Notes under the pieces: generated by a model
Databases searched by the model: none
What the model saw: the letters and a program-made list of their open reading frames with translations, nothing else
What the model was told of the DNA's origin: nothing
Assembly: GCA_963743285.1 (NCBI GenBank)
Contig: CAVUPF010000007.1
Location: 1 to 64,000, forward strand
Source: CAVUPF01 sp963743285
GTDB lineage: Bacteria; Actinomycetota; Thermoleophilia; Solirubrobacterales; 70-9
Length of the DNA: 64,000 nt
Direction of reading: 5' to 3'
Program-made: the position numbers and the translations under genes
Shown: one piece after another, positions 8,345 to 16,260 of the stretch
Layout of the letters: the number at the start of each line of letters is the position of its first letter
Position numbering within the stretch: the stretch's first letter is position 1

Positions 8345-10564
8345 TCAGCCGGCGAGAGGCTTGGGCTCCACCGCGTCGAAAGCGGAAGCCGCCTCCGGCC
8401 ACGGCCCCGGCAGACCCGGCCCGTCCTCTTGCCCCGAGGCGATCAGCAGCCCCTCGGCGGCGTGTGGGGCGAACGGGGCGAGAGCCTGGGCAAGCACGAC
8501 GAGCGCCACGACCTGGGCATCGGCGTCCTCGCGACAGAGTGCGCCGCGCCGCTGCACGATTCGCTTCTCGAAGTCCTGGATCCGCTCGAAGAGGCGGGTC
8601 ACGTTGCGCACCGCCGTGTGCATTTGCAGGTTCTCAAGGTCAGCAGTGATCCGCTCCAACCCGTTCTCGCACCATTTGTGCAGGCGCTCGCGCAGGAATG
8701 CGGTGTCGGCGGCCGCCTCCGCGTCGGTCGGCGCGCTCGCTGCGGCGGCAAAGCGCTCCTGCGAGTAGTCCCAGACGCCCAGTAGGAAACGGCGGGCGAA
8801 GCGGATCGCACCATCGTTCCAGTTGAGCGTCTTAGCCGGCCCGGCGGCGTAGAGGACAGCGAGGCGCACAGTGTCGGCGCCGTAGCGCTCGACCAGCTCG
8901 TCGGGGTCGACCACGTTGCCGAGGTGCTTGCTCATCTTGCGCCCCTCGGCGATCACCATCTCGTGGAAGAGGCAGCCGGCGAAGGGCTCGCCGTCCATTA
9001 GAAAGGAGAGCGGGCCGATGTCGCGCAGCGCCTTGGTGATGACTCGCTGGTCGAAGACGAAGCCACCGCTGTCGGCACCGGCGACCAGACGCTCGGCCGG
9101 CAGCCACCGGCGTAGGTCGGGGTGGTCGAACATCCTCTCCTCACGGTCCTCGGGAGGCACCGCGGCGGGTATCCACAGCCACAGCGCGTCGAAGTGGCAA
9201 TCGAGGGTGTCGGTCTCGCGCTTAGCCGGCTCGCCGCACCGCGGGCAGGTGGCGTCGACGAAGTCGGGACGCTCGGCTAGTGGGTTGCCTTCTCCGGTCG
9301 GCTCGATGTCACGCGGCAGACGCACCGGCAGCTCCTCAAAGGAGACCGGGACGGAGCCGCATCGCTCGCAGTGGACGACCGGAATCGGCGTCCCCCAGTA
9401 GCGCTGGCGGGAGATTGAGAAGTCTGAGGCGCGGTAACGGACAGCATCCCGCGGCTCGGTTGCCAGCGCGGCCCCCCCGGCCGGCGCCTCGACCGGGGTG
9501 CGCGGCATCCGCCGCCCGATCGCCTCATCGGACTCATCAACTGCGGGGATTCCGAGCACCGCGGTCGGGCCAAAGCGGGCGTCGACGATCGGTGAGACGA
9601 AGACCGGAAGCTCGCCGCCAGCAGGACCGGCAACCGATGCCCCGGTGTCGATCGCCGGCACTGCCGACGCGTCGCGGGCGCTGCGCTCCCAACCGCCGGA
9701 GCGCATCGCGTCCAGCTCGGCTCCGACGCCCGGCCCCGAGGCCCACGCCTCGATCTCTGGGTGGCGCGGCGAGAGCAGCACGAAACGCGCCTCGCCGATC
9801 GAGTCCCGGTAGGGGGTGAAGACCGTAAGAGCGTAGCCGGCGGATCCGTCGAGGTCGAGCTCCGCGCCGTCGCTGCGCCCCAGGATGTAGCGCTGAGTGG
9901 CAAGGGAGAGTTCGTCCCAGCGCTTGAGCCGGTCGAGGTTGCGGTCGTTCTCCTCGAGGTATGGCGCGATGCGCAGGAACCAGGTCGGGCGGCGGATGAG
10001 GCGAACCTCGTTGTGACAGCGCCAGCAGCGACCGTCTTCGACCTGGAGCGAAGCCAGCGTAGTCTGGCAGTGATCGCACCAGTCGACGGTGGCGTCGTCG
10101 CGGTAGATCAGACCGGCGTCGAGCAGGGTGAGGAAGAGCCATTGCGACCAGCGGTACTGCCCCTCGTCGGAGCTATAGAACACCCGGGCGTAATCAAAGG
10201 AGAAGCCGAGGCGCCTCATCTGGGCGAGCATCCTCTCGCCGCTGCGGCCGACCCACTCGGCGGGTGGCTCCTGGCGCTCGATCGCCGCAAGCTCAGCGGG
10301 CAATCCGAAAGCGTCGAAGCCGAAGCCGAAGAGCACGGCATCGCCGCGGGCACGGCGAAAGCGCGCGTAGGCGTCGCCGATCGCGTAGTCGCGCACGTGG
10401 CCCATGTGGAGGTTGCCGGAGGTGAACGGGCTAGAGGGCTTTATGTAGACCCCGGCGCGCCCATCGGGAGGCACCGGCGTCTCGAATGCGCCCCGTCGCG
10501 ACCACGCCTCCTGCCGTGCCGCCTCCACCGCCGCGGGGTCATAGGTCGCTCGCTCGGTCGTCAT
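8345..10564 (-). CDS. leuS: Leucyl-tRNA synthetase-like class I aminoacyl-tRNA synthetase, short and divergent
   Basis: The 739 residues have the HIGH motif as HMGH (residues 53-56, GNLHMGHVRDYAIGD), the DAFGLPAE element, a CP1 editing-like insert (VFTPYRDSIGEARFVLLSPRHP and AVLGIPAVDESDEAIG), a zinc-binding CERCG/CPRCG segment and a signature read as KMSKHLGN near residue 541 instead of KMSKS. The editing T-rich motif TTRPDT is TPYRDS here. Canonical LeuRS has about 800-870 residues and ends in a small tRNA-elbow-binding domain; here the protein ends after the anticodon-binding helices. GGAAG precedes the ATG. Eleven bases upstream lies a duplicated tRNA 3' end from island integration. It could be the housekeeping enzyme or a paralogue. 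Confidence 0.75.
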   Translation of the reverse strand: MTTERATYDPAAVEAARQEAWSRRGAFETPVPPDGRAGVYIKPSSPFTSGNLHMGHVRDYAIGDAYARFRRARGDAVLFGFGFDAFGLPAELAAIERQEPPAEWVGRSGERMLAQMRRLGFSFDYARVFYSSDEGQYRWSQWLFLTLLDAGLIYRDDATVDWCDHCQTTLASLQVEDGRCWRCHNEVRLIRRPTWFLRIAPYLEENDRNLDRLKRWDELSLATQRYILGRSDGAELDLDGSAGYALTVFTPYRDSIGEARFVLLSPRHPEIEAWASGPGVGAELDAMRSGGWERSARDASAVPAIDTGASVAGPAGGELPVFVSPIVDARFGPTAVLGIPAVDESDEAIGRRMPRTPVEAPAGGAALATEPRDAVRYRASDFSISRQRYWGTPIPVVHCERCGSVPVSFEELPVRLPRDIEPTGEGNPLAERPDFVDATCPRCGEPAKRETDTLDCHFDALWLWIPAAVPPEDREERMFDHPDLRRWLPAERLVAGADSGGFVFDQRVITKALRDIGPLSFLMDGEPFAGCLFHEMVIAEGRKMSKHLGNVVDPDELVERYGADTVRLAVLYAAGPAKTLNWNDGAIRFARRFLLGVWDYSQERFAAAASAPTDAEAAADTAFLRERLHKWCENGLERITADLENLQMHTAVRNVTRLFERIQDFEKRIVQRRGALCREDADAQVVALVVLAQALAPFAPHAAEGLLIASGQEDGPGLPGPWPEAASAFDAVEPKPLAG

Positions 10565-10573
10565 CTAACTTCC

Positions 10574-10614
10574 ATGCGCCCGGTGGGAATCGAACCCACG
10601 ACCTTCGGTTGGAA
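10574..10614 (-). repeat. tRNA 3'-end copy 1 (att-like site)
   Basis: These 41 bases are identical to 18497-18537, the T-arm, acceptor strand and part of the anticodon arm of the tRNA-like gene at 18499-18593. The match stops after GGTTGGAA, and the 5' half of the tRNA is absent, so this is a fragment. It sits 11 bases upstream of the leuS-like start codon and marks the far junction of the integrated DNA. Confidence 0.8.
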
Positions 10615-10679
10615 GGTCAAAGCCTTTTGGCGCGGAAACGGCACTATAAAGCCGATTCGAGGTTGAGTTGGGGGCACTA

Positions 10680-10699
10680 CGTAGCCGTAATGTAGCCAT
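10680..10699. repeat. Tandem GTAGCC repeat, candidate integrase arm site (left end of element A)
   Basis: CGTAGCCGTAATGTAGCCAT contains GTAGCC twice at an 11-base period. It recurs with two mismatches and in the same orientation at 13166-13185, just inside the other end of element A. Short repeats with a helical period next to att cores are typical of tyrosine integrase arm-type sites. The assignment is inference. Confidence 0.5.
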
Positions 10700-10734
10700 A
10701 TCGAAGACAGGCACCGGCAACGGGCTCGCTCAAT

Positions 10735-11206
10735 TTGCGTCCCGCGCGGCGCGTGTCGCGGCAGTGGAGTCGCGTTGAGGCGGATCGCGACCGCGATCGG
10801 GTCACGTTCGAGACCCACGAGCACGAGCTGCGCGAGGTCGAGGTCGATACCACGAAGTTCTCCAACCTCAACCTGGGCTACGCCATCCACATCTACAAGG
10901 CGCAGGGCATCAGCGCCGAGGCCTCGGGAATAATCACCGGCGGCTGGCAGACCGACATGGAGAGCGTCTACGTCGCGCTCAGCCGCGCCCGCGAGCAGAC
11001 TCAAATCTACGTCTCGCGAGAGGATCTGGCCGAGGCCGGGATGGACGTCGGTGCGGTCGAATGCCTCGGTGATCGCATCCGCCGCACGGCGCCCAGGAAG
11101 CAAGCATCGTCAGGGAGACTGACGAGCTGGCGGTGGAGCGTTCACCACAGATCGACCGCGAGATAGACCGAGATCGCGATCTCGACTGCGGTTTCGGGAT
11201 CCAGTA
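10735..11206 (+). pseudogene. MobF/TraA-type relaxase-helicase, C-terminal remnant
   Basis: The reading contains the end of a superfamily 1 helicase domain as found in TraA/TrwC relaxases: NLGYAIHIYKAQGISAEASGII, then MESVYVALSRAREQTQIYVSREDL (motif VI). The N-terminal relaxase and Walker A regions are absent. Near 11095 the frame shifts: the expected tail (SIVRETDELAVERSPQI ... DRDLDCGFGIQ) is read in another frame to a stop at 11204-11206. The gene is both truncated and frameshifted. It is the only transfer gene left in element A and suggests an ICE or plasmid origin. Confidence 0.78.
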
Positions 11207-11281
11207 GGCCCGACGCATACCGGCCTCTCCTCGCATCTAGGGTTGCCAAATGAGTCAAGGGCCGATCCGTTGCCACGGCAG

Positions 11282-12925
11282 ATGACGAAAGCGCGGCGAT
11301 CGGGCTGGGCGCCCCTGCGCTACGCGACCTTTCGCGAGATGTGGGGCGCTCAGTTCGCCAGCAACATCGGCAGCTGGATGCAGACGGTCGGTGCCCAGTG
11401 GCTGATGCTCTCGCTCACCACCTCGACCACCTTCCTCGCGCTGATCCAGACCGCGGCCAGCTTGCCGGTTCTGCTCTTCGCTCTTCCCGCTGGAGCCGCG
11501 GGCGACCTCGTTGACCGCCGTCGTCTGCTGCTCCTCACCACGTTCTTCATGACAGCGACGACGGCCGCGCTCGCCGCGCTCGCCGCCGCCGGAATCGTCA
11601 CCCCGTGGGCGCTACTCGCCGCGCTTTTCCTGGTCGGCGTCGGGCAGGCTTGGACATCCCCGACCTGGCAGACACTCCAACCCGAACTTGTGCCTGAGGA
11701 GGAGCGGACGCAGGGGATCGCGCTTGGCGCCGTCAACCAGAACCTGGCCCGCGCGGTCGGCCCGGCTCTGGGTGGGCTGCTCGTCGCGCTCACCGAACCG
11801 AGCCTGGTCTTCCTCGTCAACGCGGCCACCTTCCTGGCGGTCATCGTTGTCGTCTGGCGCTGGCGCGATGCGCGCACGACGACGGCGGCAAGCGGCCTGC
11901 CGCGCGAGCATGTCGGCGAGGCGATGCGCGCCAGCGCCCGCTACGTCGCCAACAGCCCGGCGCTGCGCACCATCCTCTTGCGCGCCGCCGCCTTCGTCCT
12001 CTTCGCCAGCGCGATCTGGGCGTTGCTGCCAGCGGTCGCCCGCTCCGATCTCGGATTGGGATCGGGCGCCTACGGGCTGCTGCTCGGCTGCGTCGGCATA
12101 GGAGCCGTAACTGGTGCGACGATCCTGCCCCGTCTGCGCGAAAGGCTTTCGGCCGATCAAACCCTAACCGCAGGATCCCTCGCCGTCGCCCTTACGGCAC
12201 TGGCGATGGCGACCGTCCACTCGACCGTGGTCGTCGCCGCGCTCCTCGTCCTCGGGGGCCTCGGATGGATCCTCGCCCTGGCGACACTGAACACCGGTTT
12301 CCAGTCCATGCTCCCGGGTTGGGCTAAGGCGCGAGGCATGGCCGTCTACCTCGTCGTCTTTCAGGGCGGCAACGCGATCGGCAGCGCGATCTTCGGGGTC
12401 TCCGCATCCAATGCCGGGCTCGACACAACGATGGGGATCGCGGCAGTCGGACTGGCACTCGGCCCCCTTCTCTCTTTCATGCGGCCGTTTCCGCGGATCG
12501 CGGCCGCCGAACTCGCGCCCGCCTGCGACTGGCCGATCCCGGTCATCACCCGGGCCGAGGATGATTCCGCCGGCCCGGTCATGGTGAGCGTCGAGTACCG
12601 GGCGCGGGCGGGAGAGTCCGAGCAATTGCTGGCGGCGCTGGGCCGGGTCCGGCGAGCACGCCGCCGCACCGGCGCAGTCTCCTGGCGGGCGTGGCGCGAT
12701 GCCTCCGATCAAGATCGGATTCTTGAGCAGTTCGTCGTCGGCTCCTGGGAGGAACACGAGCGCCAACACACCCGTTTCACCAGTCGCGATCGCGCTCGAC
12801 TTGAAGCAGTTCACGAGTTCGCCAGCCAGGCCCCAGTCGTTTCGCATTGGAGCAGCGCAGAGGTCGGGCGAGGACAGGAACGAAGCGCCGGGCCAGACCC
12901 CGGTGATCTCAGCGCAATGGCATGA
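11282..12925 (+). CDS. MFS exporter (EntS/MFS_3-type) with C-terminal ABM-like domain
   Basis: Residues 1 to about 410 form the transporter: WGAQFASNIGSWMQTVGAQWLMLSL opens TM1, GDLVDRRRLLL is the loop 2-3 signature, and about twelve helices follow. The last 130 residues are soluble (VMVSVEYRARAGESEQLLAALGRVRRARRRTGAVSWRAWRDASDQDRILEQFVVGSWEEHERQH), a dimeric alpha-beta-barrel-like monooxygenase fold often fused to this transporter subfamily. The fusion presumably senses or modifies the exported compound, which is unknown. ATG 11282 is taken as start; an in-frame TTG at 11243 is possible. It is the only intact gene in element A. Confidence 0.82.
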   Translation: MTKARRSGWAPLRYATFREMWGAQFASNIGSWMQTVGAQWLMLSLTTSTTFLALIQTAASLPVLLFALPAGAAGDLVDRRRLLLLTTFFMTATTAALAALAAAGIVTPWALLAALFLVGVGQAWTSPTWQTLQPELVPEEERTQGIALGAVNQNLARAVGPALGGLLVALTEPSLVFLVNAATFLAVIVVVWRWRDARTTTAASGLPREHVGEAMRASARYVANSPALRTILLRAAAFVLFASAIWALLPAVARSDLGLGSGAYGLLLGCVGIGAVTGATILPRLRERLSADQTLTAGSLAVALTALAMATVHSTVVVAALLVLGGLGWILALATLNTGFQSMLPGWAKARGMAVYLVVFQGGNAIGSAIFGVSASNAGLDTTMGIAAVGLALGPLLSFMRPFPRIAAAELAPACDWPIPVITRAEDDSAGPVMVSVEYRARAGESEQLLAALGRVRRARRRTGAVSWRAWRDASDQDRILEQFVVGSWEEHERQHTRFTSRDRARLEAVHEFASQAPVVSHWSSAEVGRGQERSAGPDPGDLSAMA

Positions 12926-13285
12926 GACTCTGTCCGAGGAGCGGCCCATTCGCTGCAGAAAGTTCAATCGCATGGCTGAGTCCGATCCCCACGCCGCCCC
13001 GGACCGTGAGCCTGTTCGCTGTCTCGTCTTCTCCGCGACGCTTAGAGCCAAATTCGCTCAACGGTCGGCTGGCGCTGTGCGCCGAGGGCGGAGAAGCGCT
13101 GCCGTCAGGGGCGAAATCTCAGGGCTTTGCCACCGGCCGCCGGACCTGTGTTCAGGGTCTGCGGGCGTAGCCAAAATGTAGCCATCAGCGGCTGGCGAGA
13201 GTGGGCAGCGCCTGGAAGCGAGCGGAACGGAGATTTGCGAGGACTAGCGAGATTCCGCTTGAACGACACGACGCGGAAGGAGACG
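12926..13285. other. Non-coding stretch at the right end of element A
   Basis: No convincing gene is seen on either strand. The segment holds the second GTAGCC tandem repeat (13166-13185) and leads into the tRNA 3'-end copy at 13286. Confidence 0.5.
13166..13185. repeat. Tandem GTAGCC repeat, candidate arm site (right end of element A)
   Basis: CGTAGCCAAAATGTAGCCAT matches 10680-10699 at 18 of 20 positions, in the same orientation, and lies about 100 bases inside the right att copy. Confidence 0.5.
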
Positions 13286-13331
13286 GAATGCGCCCGGTGG
13301 GAATCGAACCCACTGGCCTTCGGTTGGAAAG
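13286..13331 (-). repeat. tRNA 3'-end copy 2 (att-like site shared by two islands)
   Basis: The sequence is nearly identical to the 3' end of the tRNA-like gene (from GGAATGCGCC through GGTTGGAAAG), with one small change after the T-arm (CTGGCC versus CGACC). The remaining tRNA body is missing. It is the right end of element A and the left end of element B, implying two successive integrations at the same target. Confidence 0.78.
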
Positions 13332-13364
13332 CTCGGGGCTTGGCTCGACTCCCTCCTAGCCTGA

Positions 13365-13445
13365 CTCCTGAGGTCGCTCCTGAGTCACTCCCATTGCCCG
13401 ATTGCATCTGGCCTGGCGCCCCGATTGCGTCTGGATTGCATCTGG
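13365..13445. repeat. Short tandem repeats inside the left end of element B
   Basis: CTCCTGAG occurs at 13365 and 13377 (period 12). GATTGCATCTGG occurs at 13400 and 13434, with the variant GATTGCGTCTG at 13423 (the last two 11 bases apart). The arrangement mirrors the arm-like repeats of the other islands, but the sequences do not match the right end of element B. Confidence 0.4.
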
Positions 13446-13663
13446 GAGAACCCCGCAAGACTCCGCAGCGCCGCCCATTGCGCTCGACGGCTTGGCTCTG
13501 TGCGGGGCCTTGCGGGGCCACGCGGATCTATAGATCCAATCGGGGCGCCCGGATTTGAAGCGGGGACCGTGATCCATGCCAGGGGAGCGCCGACCATGAG
13601 GATCAGGCCGAGCGCAATCATCCAGTAGATGGCGGCCTCTAGTTCGAGGCCAACCCGCCCCAT
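13385..13663 (-). CDS. Small putative membrane protein, doubtful
   Basis: This possible 92-residue product starts MGRVGLELEAAIYWMIALGLILMVGAPLAWI, a plausible single membrane helix. The remainder is basic and low in conserved features, and runs through the short tandem repeats at 13400-13445. The C-terminal two thirds are therefore probably not real protein. No neighbour indicates a function. It may be a remnant of a membrane gene truncated at the island end. Confidence 0.25.
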   Translation of the reverse strand: MGRVGLELEAAIYWMIALGLILMVGAPLAWITVPASNPGAPIGSIDPRGPARPRTEPSRRAQWAALRSLAGFSQMQSRRNRGARPDAIGQWE

Positions 13664-13723
13664 TTCTGAGCCGCTGATCGGAGTTGACGCCCGCTTTGCC
13701 GCGAGAGGAAGCGTGCTGATTGC

Positions 13724-13909
13724 TTAGTTGTGATGGGCGTGCGTACCGACGCTCAGATTCGGCCTGGCTACAGCTGGACCGATCTCTGCCGCCAGCGTTC
13801 GTACCGAACCATTGTCGGCGCTCGAGAGTCGAAGGGTCTCGCCGCCTGAGGCCAGCAGGCGGGCGATGACCGATCCGAGCGTCCCAGTGCCGATGACCGC
13901 GGTCGTCAT
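13724..13909 (-). pseudogene. Truncated NAD(P)/F420-type Rossmann protein
   Basis: ATG 13909 overlaps the stop of the VOC gene by four bases (ATGA). The 61 residues start MTTAVIGTGTLGSVIARLLASGG, the GxGxxG dinucleotide-binding motif of F420H2:NADP+ oxidoreductase-like or 6-phosphogluconate dehydrogenase-like proteins, and end after ARPNLSVGTHAHHN. Intact relatives exceed 200 residues. Only the first beta-alpha-beta unit remains, so this is the broken last gene of the DUF3237-SDR-VOC operon. Confidence 0.6.
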
Positions 13910-14358
13910 GACTCCTTGGCGGACGTACTCGATAGCCACTGAGGGGGGGTCCAGTCCCCCTCGGGGTCTGTGGTTTGCCCCACCTCGATCAGATGACCGT
14001 CGGGGTCGCGGATGTAGCAGCGGATCTCGTACTGGTGCTGCTTCGGCGGCGTCAGGAATTGAGCACCACGGGCGCTCCATTCGGCGTACACGGCCTCGAT
14101 GTCTTTGACCCGGATATTGAGGAAGCTGCTGACTCGGTCGAGGTCGGGTGGCGTCTCCAGAGTGACCGCGGGCTTGTCGTCGGTCGGGCCTCCCCCGACA
14201 TTGATGATGATCCAGCTGTTGGATAGTGCGACGTAGGTTGGCTCTCCCGACCGGGCCACCGTGCCGCCGAGCACCTCGGTGTAAAAGCGGCGGGAACGCT
14301 CTACATCATCTGAAACGATGAAATGAGCCAAGACCATCTGCTCGTCGATGCTGCTCAT
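13906..14358 (-). CDS. VOC-superfamily (glyoxalase/dioxygenase fold) protein
   Basis: The 150-residue protein starts MSSIDEQMVLAHFIVSDDVERSRRFYTEVLGG, the classic VOC opening. The second half-domain contains LNIRVKDIEAVYAEWSARGAQFLTPPKQHQYEIRCYIRDPDGHLIEVGQTT. The terminal Glu of LIEVGQ and the opening His (LAHF) are candidate metal ligands. ATG 14358 is preceded by GGAGG. It follows the SDR gene by 43 bases and is translationally coupled to the downstream Rossmann fragment. VOC proteins include glyoxalases, extradiol dioxygenases and drug-binding proteins; the activity here is unknown. Confidence 0.8.
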   Translation of the reverse strand: MSSIDEQMVLAHFIVSDDVERSRRFYTEVLGGTVARSGEPTYVALSNSWIIINVGGGPTDDKPAVTLETPPDLDRVSSFLNIRVKDIEAVYAEWSARGAQFLTPPKQHQYEIRCYIRDPDGHLIEVGQTTDPEGDWTPPQWLSSTSAKES

Positions 14359-14401
14359 GCTGGCCTCCGTCGTTGGAATTGACTCAATAATCACGCCACG
14401 G

Positions 14402-15121
14402 TCAGTGTCCTGCACTTTGGCCGCCGTCGATGTGCAAGATCTCTCCAGTCACGAAGGGCGCCGACTCGAGATATAGGACTCCACCGACCACATCATCGAT
14501 CTCGCCCACCCGACCGAGGGGGTGCAACGCATCCATCCCTGCGTAGGAGCTGTCGTCGTGCGTTTTGATCACACCCAGAGAAACGGCATTTACCCGCAGG
14601 CCGCGTGAGGCATACTCGATCGCGAGCGATCTGGTGACCGCAGCCAGCCCCCCCTTGGTGAGGGTTTGCAGTGCGGCCGGAGTTTTGCTTTCCGCGTCCT
14701 CGACCAGCGTCGTCGAGACATTGACGATGTGCCCGGCGCCACGATCGAGCATCTGTCTGATCGTGCGCGTCGTGATGTGGAAGAAGCCCGCGAGGTTGAT
14801 GGCGATCAGGGCGTTGAAGTCCTCGAGGGTGTAGTCCGTGAAATGCTTGCCGATGTAGATCCCGGCGTTGTTGATCAACGTGTCGATCCGGCCATAGCGC
14901 TCGATCGCCTCGCTGACGACACGCTGCGCCGTGTCGGGGTCGGCGATGTCCCCTGCGACGGTCACGATGCCGGCATCCGCGGAAGGCTCGACCGAAAGGG
15001 CAGTCGCGATCACGATGTACCCGAGCTCGCGGTATGCGCTCGTGAGGCCCGCGCCGATCCCCTGTGAGGCGCCGGTGATGATCGCGACCTTCCCGTTGTT
15101 GGGCTCGGGCGAAGAGTTCAT
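14402..15121 (-). CDS. Short-chain dehydrogenase/reductase lacking the usual catalytic tyrosine
   Basis: The 239 residues carry the SDR cofactor motif TGASQGIG (16-23), NNAG (84-87) and the C-terminal DGGQSAGH. The active-site Ser is S136 (NVSTTL), but the YxxxK motif reads QTLTK, so K156 is present while the Tyr position is Gln152. A known SDR subgroup has this LTKGGL arrangement. It may still bind NAD(P) but with altered or no classical chemistry. The gene overlaps the DUF3237 stop by four bases, indicating one transcript. Confidence 0.85.
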   Translation of the reverse strand: MNSSPEPNNGKVAIITGASQGIGAGLTSAYRELGYIVIATALSVEPSADAGIVTVAGDIADPDTAQRVVSEAIERYGRIDTLINNAGIYIGKHFTDYTLEDFNALIAINLAGFFHITTRTIRQMLDRGAGHIVNVSTTLVEDAESKTPAALQTLTKGGLAAVTRSLAIEYASRGLRVNAVSLGVIKTHDDSSYAGMDALHPLGRVGEIDDVVGGVLYLESAPFVTGEILHIDGGQSAGH

Positions 15122-15606
15122 TCGACGAGGTAGGTCTCGTAGATCACGCCGTCGGCCTGGCGAGCACCGACGCTGATGAAGACGCCTTTGTTCAGCCAGT
15201 CGAGCTCGGGGGCGGCGGTCTCGATCTGGGTTGAGGTCCGGAAGGTGTACTCGCTCGCATCGACGTCCTCCCCGCGTCCGAGACGGGCGAGCACCTCGGC
15301 GTCGCCGTGGCGGATGCTTCGAGATTGCACGTAGAGCAGATCGCCGTCGTCGGTCTGCAGCGTGTAGCGGATGTCGCCGAATGCGGTCCCGTCCGGTAGG
15401 ACGATCTGCCAGTCGGCGCTGGCGCCGGGGAGCAGCTTGCCGTTGAGCTCGGGACCGGTGAACGTCCCGCCGGTCTGGGGCACGATCCGCCGGTGGCCCT
15501 GCGCGACCTGACCGAGATCCAGTGGCTCAGCGAGGGTCGCTTCAAGGCGGTAGACCTTCCTGAGGCGGGGAGCCGAAAGCTGACCGCTCATGGTCATGAC
15601 GCTCAT
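15118..15606 (-). CDS. DUF3237-domain protein
   Basis: This 162-residue protein matches the DUF3237 beta-barrel pattern: LRKVYRLEATLAEPLDLG, then HRRIVPQTGGTFTGPELNGKLLPGASADWQIVLPDGTAFGDIRYTLQTDDGDLLYVQSRSIRHG. The remainder (DASEYTFRTSTQIETAAPELDWLNKGVFISVGARQADGVIYETYLVE) completes the fold. No enzyme activity is established for the family. It is the first gene of an operon with an SDR and a VOC protein. ATG 15606 was chosen because homology starts soon after; ATG 15594 is an alternative. A repeated CGGTATCTGGTATC motif lies just upstream. Confidence 0.85.
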   Translation of the reverse strand: MSVMTMSGQLSAPRLRKVYRLEATLAEPLDLGQVAQGHRRIVPQTGGTFTGPELNGKLLPGASADWQIVLPDGTAFGDIRYTLQTDDGDLLYVQSRSIRHGDAEVLARLGRGEDVDASEYTFRTSTQIETAAPELDWLNKGVFISVGARQADGVIYETYLVE

Positions 15607-15628
15607 GTTGGCACCTGCGGGTCGGTTT

Positions 15629-15642
15629 CGGTATCTGGTATC
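15629..15642. promoter_or_regulatory. CGGTATCTGGTATC motif, candidate operator
   Basis: The motif lies 22 bases upstream of the DUF3237 start, in the divergent region shared with the VOC gene at 15790. An almost identical motif (CGGTATCTGGTACC) occurs at 18410-18423. It contains GGTATC twice, seven bases apart. A shared regulator, possibly HxlR-like, is a guess. Confidence 0.35.
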
Positions 15643-15789
15643 GATCCAGGGTTGTGCGGGTGCCTGGCGACGCGGCCGCGGTTCGCTATTCAGCGTTGCC
15701 TGACTCGTCAAGCGGCCGCGCGGGAGGGCCTTGACTTCTGCTCGGATGAGAGGAAGGTATGGGCGGCCCGACGGGAGCGTGGAGGCGAT

Positions 15790-16248
15790 ATGAACAGTGT
15801 CCAGGCCGGTGAGTTCAAGCTCGAGGTCGTGGTAGTGCCGGTCTCGGACGTCGACCGGGCGAAGCGGTTCTATGGAGACCTCGGCTGGAGGCTCGACGCC
15901 GATGTTGCGCGCGGCGTGAGCCTCCGTTTGGTTCAGTTCACGCCTCCGGGCTCCGCGTGCTCGATCCAATTTGGCACGAACATCGCATCGGGCGCGCCCG
16001 GCTCGGCCCAGAGCCTGTACCTCGCCGTCCCCGACATCGAAGCTGCGCGTGAGGAGCTGCTCGCCCACGGCGTGGAGGTGAGCGAGGTGTTCCACGAGGG
16101 GACGCCCGGCGCTCGCTTCCACGAGGCCGGACGTGAGTCCGGGCCGGCGTCCGACCACGGCACTTACGGCTCCTTCGCGACGTTCAGCGATCCGGATGGC
16201 AACGGCTGGCTGCTCCAGGAGATCACCACGCGTCTGCCGGGTCGCTGA
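15790..16248 (+). CDS. VOC-superfamily protein (second copy in element B)
   Basis: The 152 residues start MNSVQAGEFKLEVVVVPVSDVDRAKRFYGDLGWRLDADVA, a clear VOC opening, with a second half-domain containing SLYLAVPDIEAAREELLAHGVEVSEVFHEG and ending FATFSDPDGNGWLLQEITTRLPGR. GGAGG lies just before ATG 15790. The gene is 12 bases upstream of the flavoprotein reductase gene, so the two form an operon. It is not a close duplicate of the VOC protein at 13906. The substrate is unknown. Confidence 0.82.
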   Translation: MNSVQAGEFKLEVVVVPVSDVDRAKRFYGDLGWRLDADVARGVSLRLVQFTPPGSACSIQFGTNIASGAPGSAQSLYLAVPDIEAAREELLAHGVEVSEVFHEGTPGARFHEAGRESGPASDHGTYGSFATFSDPDGNGWLLQEITTRLPGR

Positions 16249-16260
16249 GGAGCTGCCGAT

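Larger units (their letters stand above)
10574..13331. mobile_element. Decayed integrative element A between tRNA 3'-end repeats
   Basis: This segment is bounded by same-orientation copies of the tRNA 3' end (10574-10614 and 13286-13331) and carries matching tandem repeats inside both ends (10680-10699 and 13166-13185). It contains a MobF-type relaxase/helicase remnant and an MFS exporter gene. No integrase gene is recognisable. The architecture is that of an ICE or similar element integrated by a tyrosine recombinase at a tRNA gene. Confidence 0.65.

Noticed and set aside
10576..10620. Possible independent tRNA-Gly(TCC) gene
   Set aside because: Only the 3' half is present. The anticodon-stem partner and 5' acceptor strand are missing, so it is an att-like duplication.
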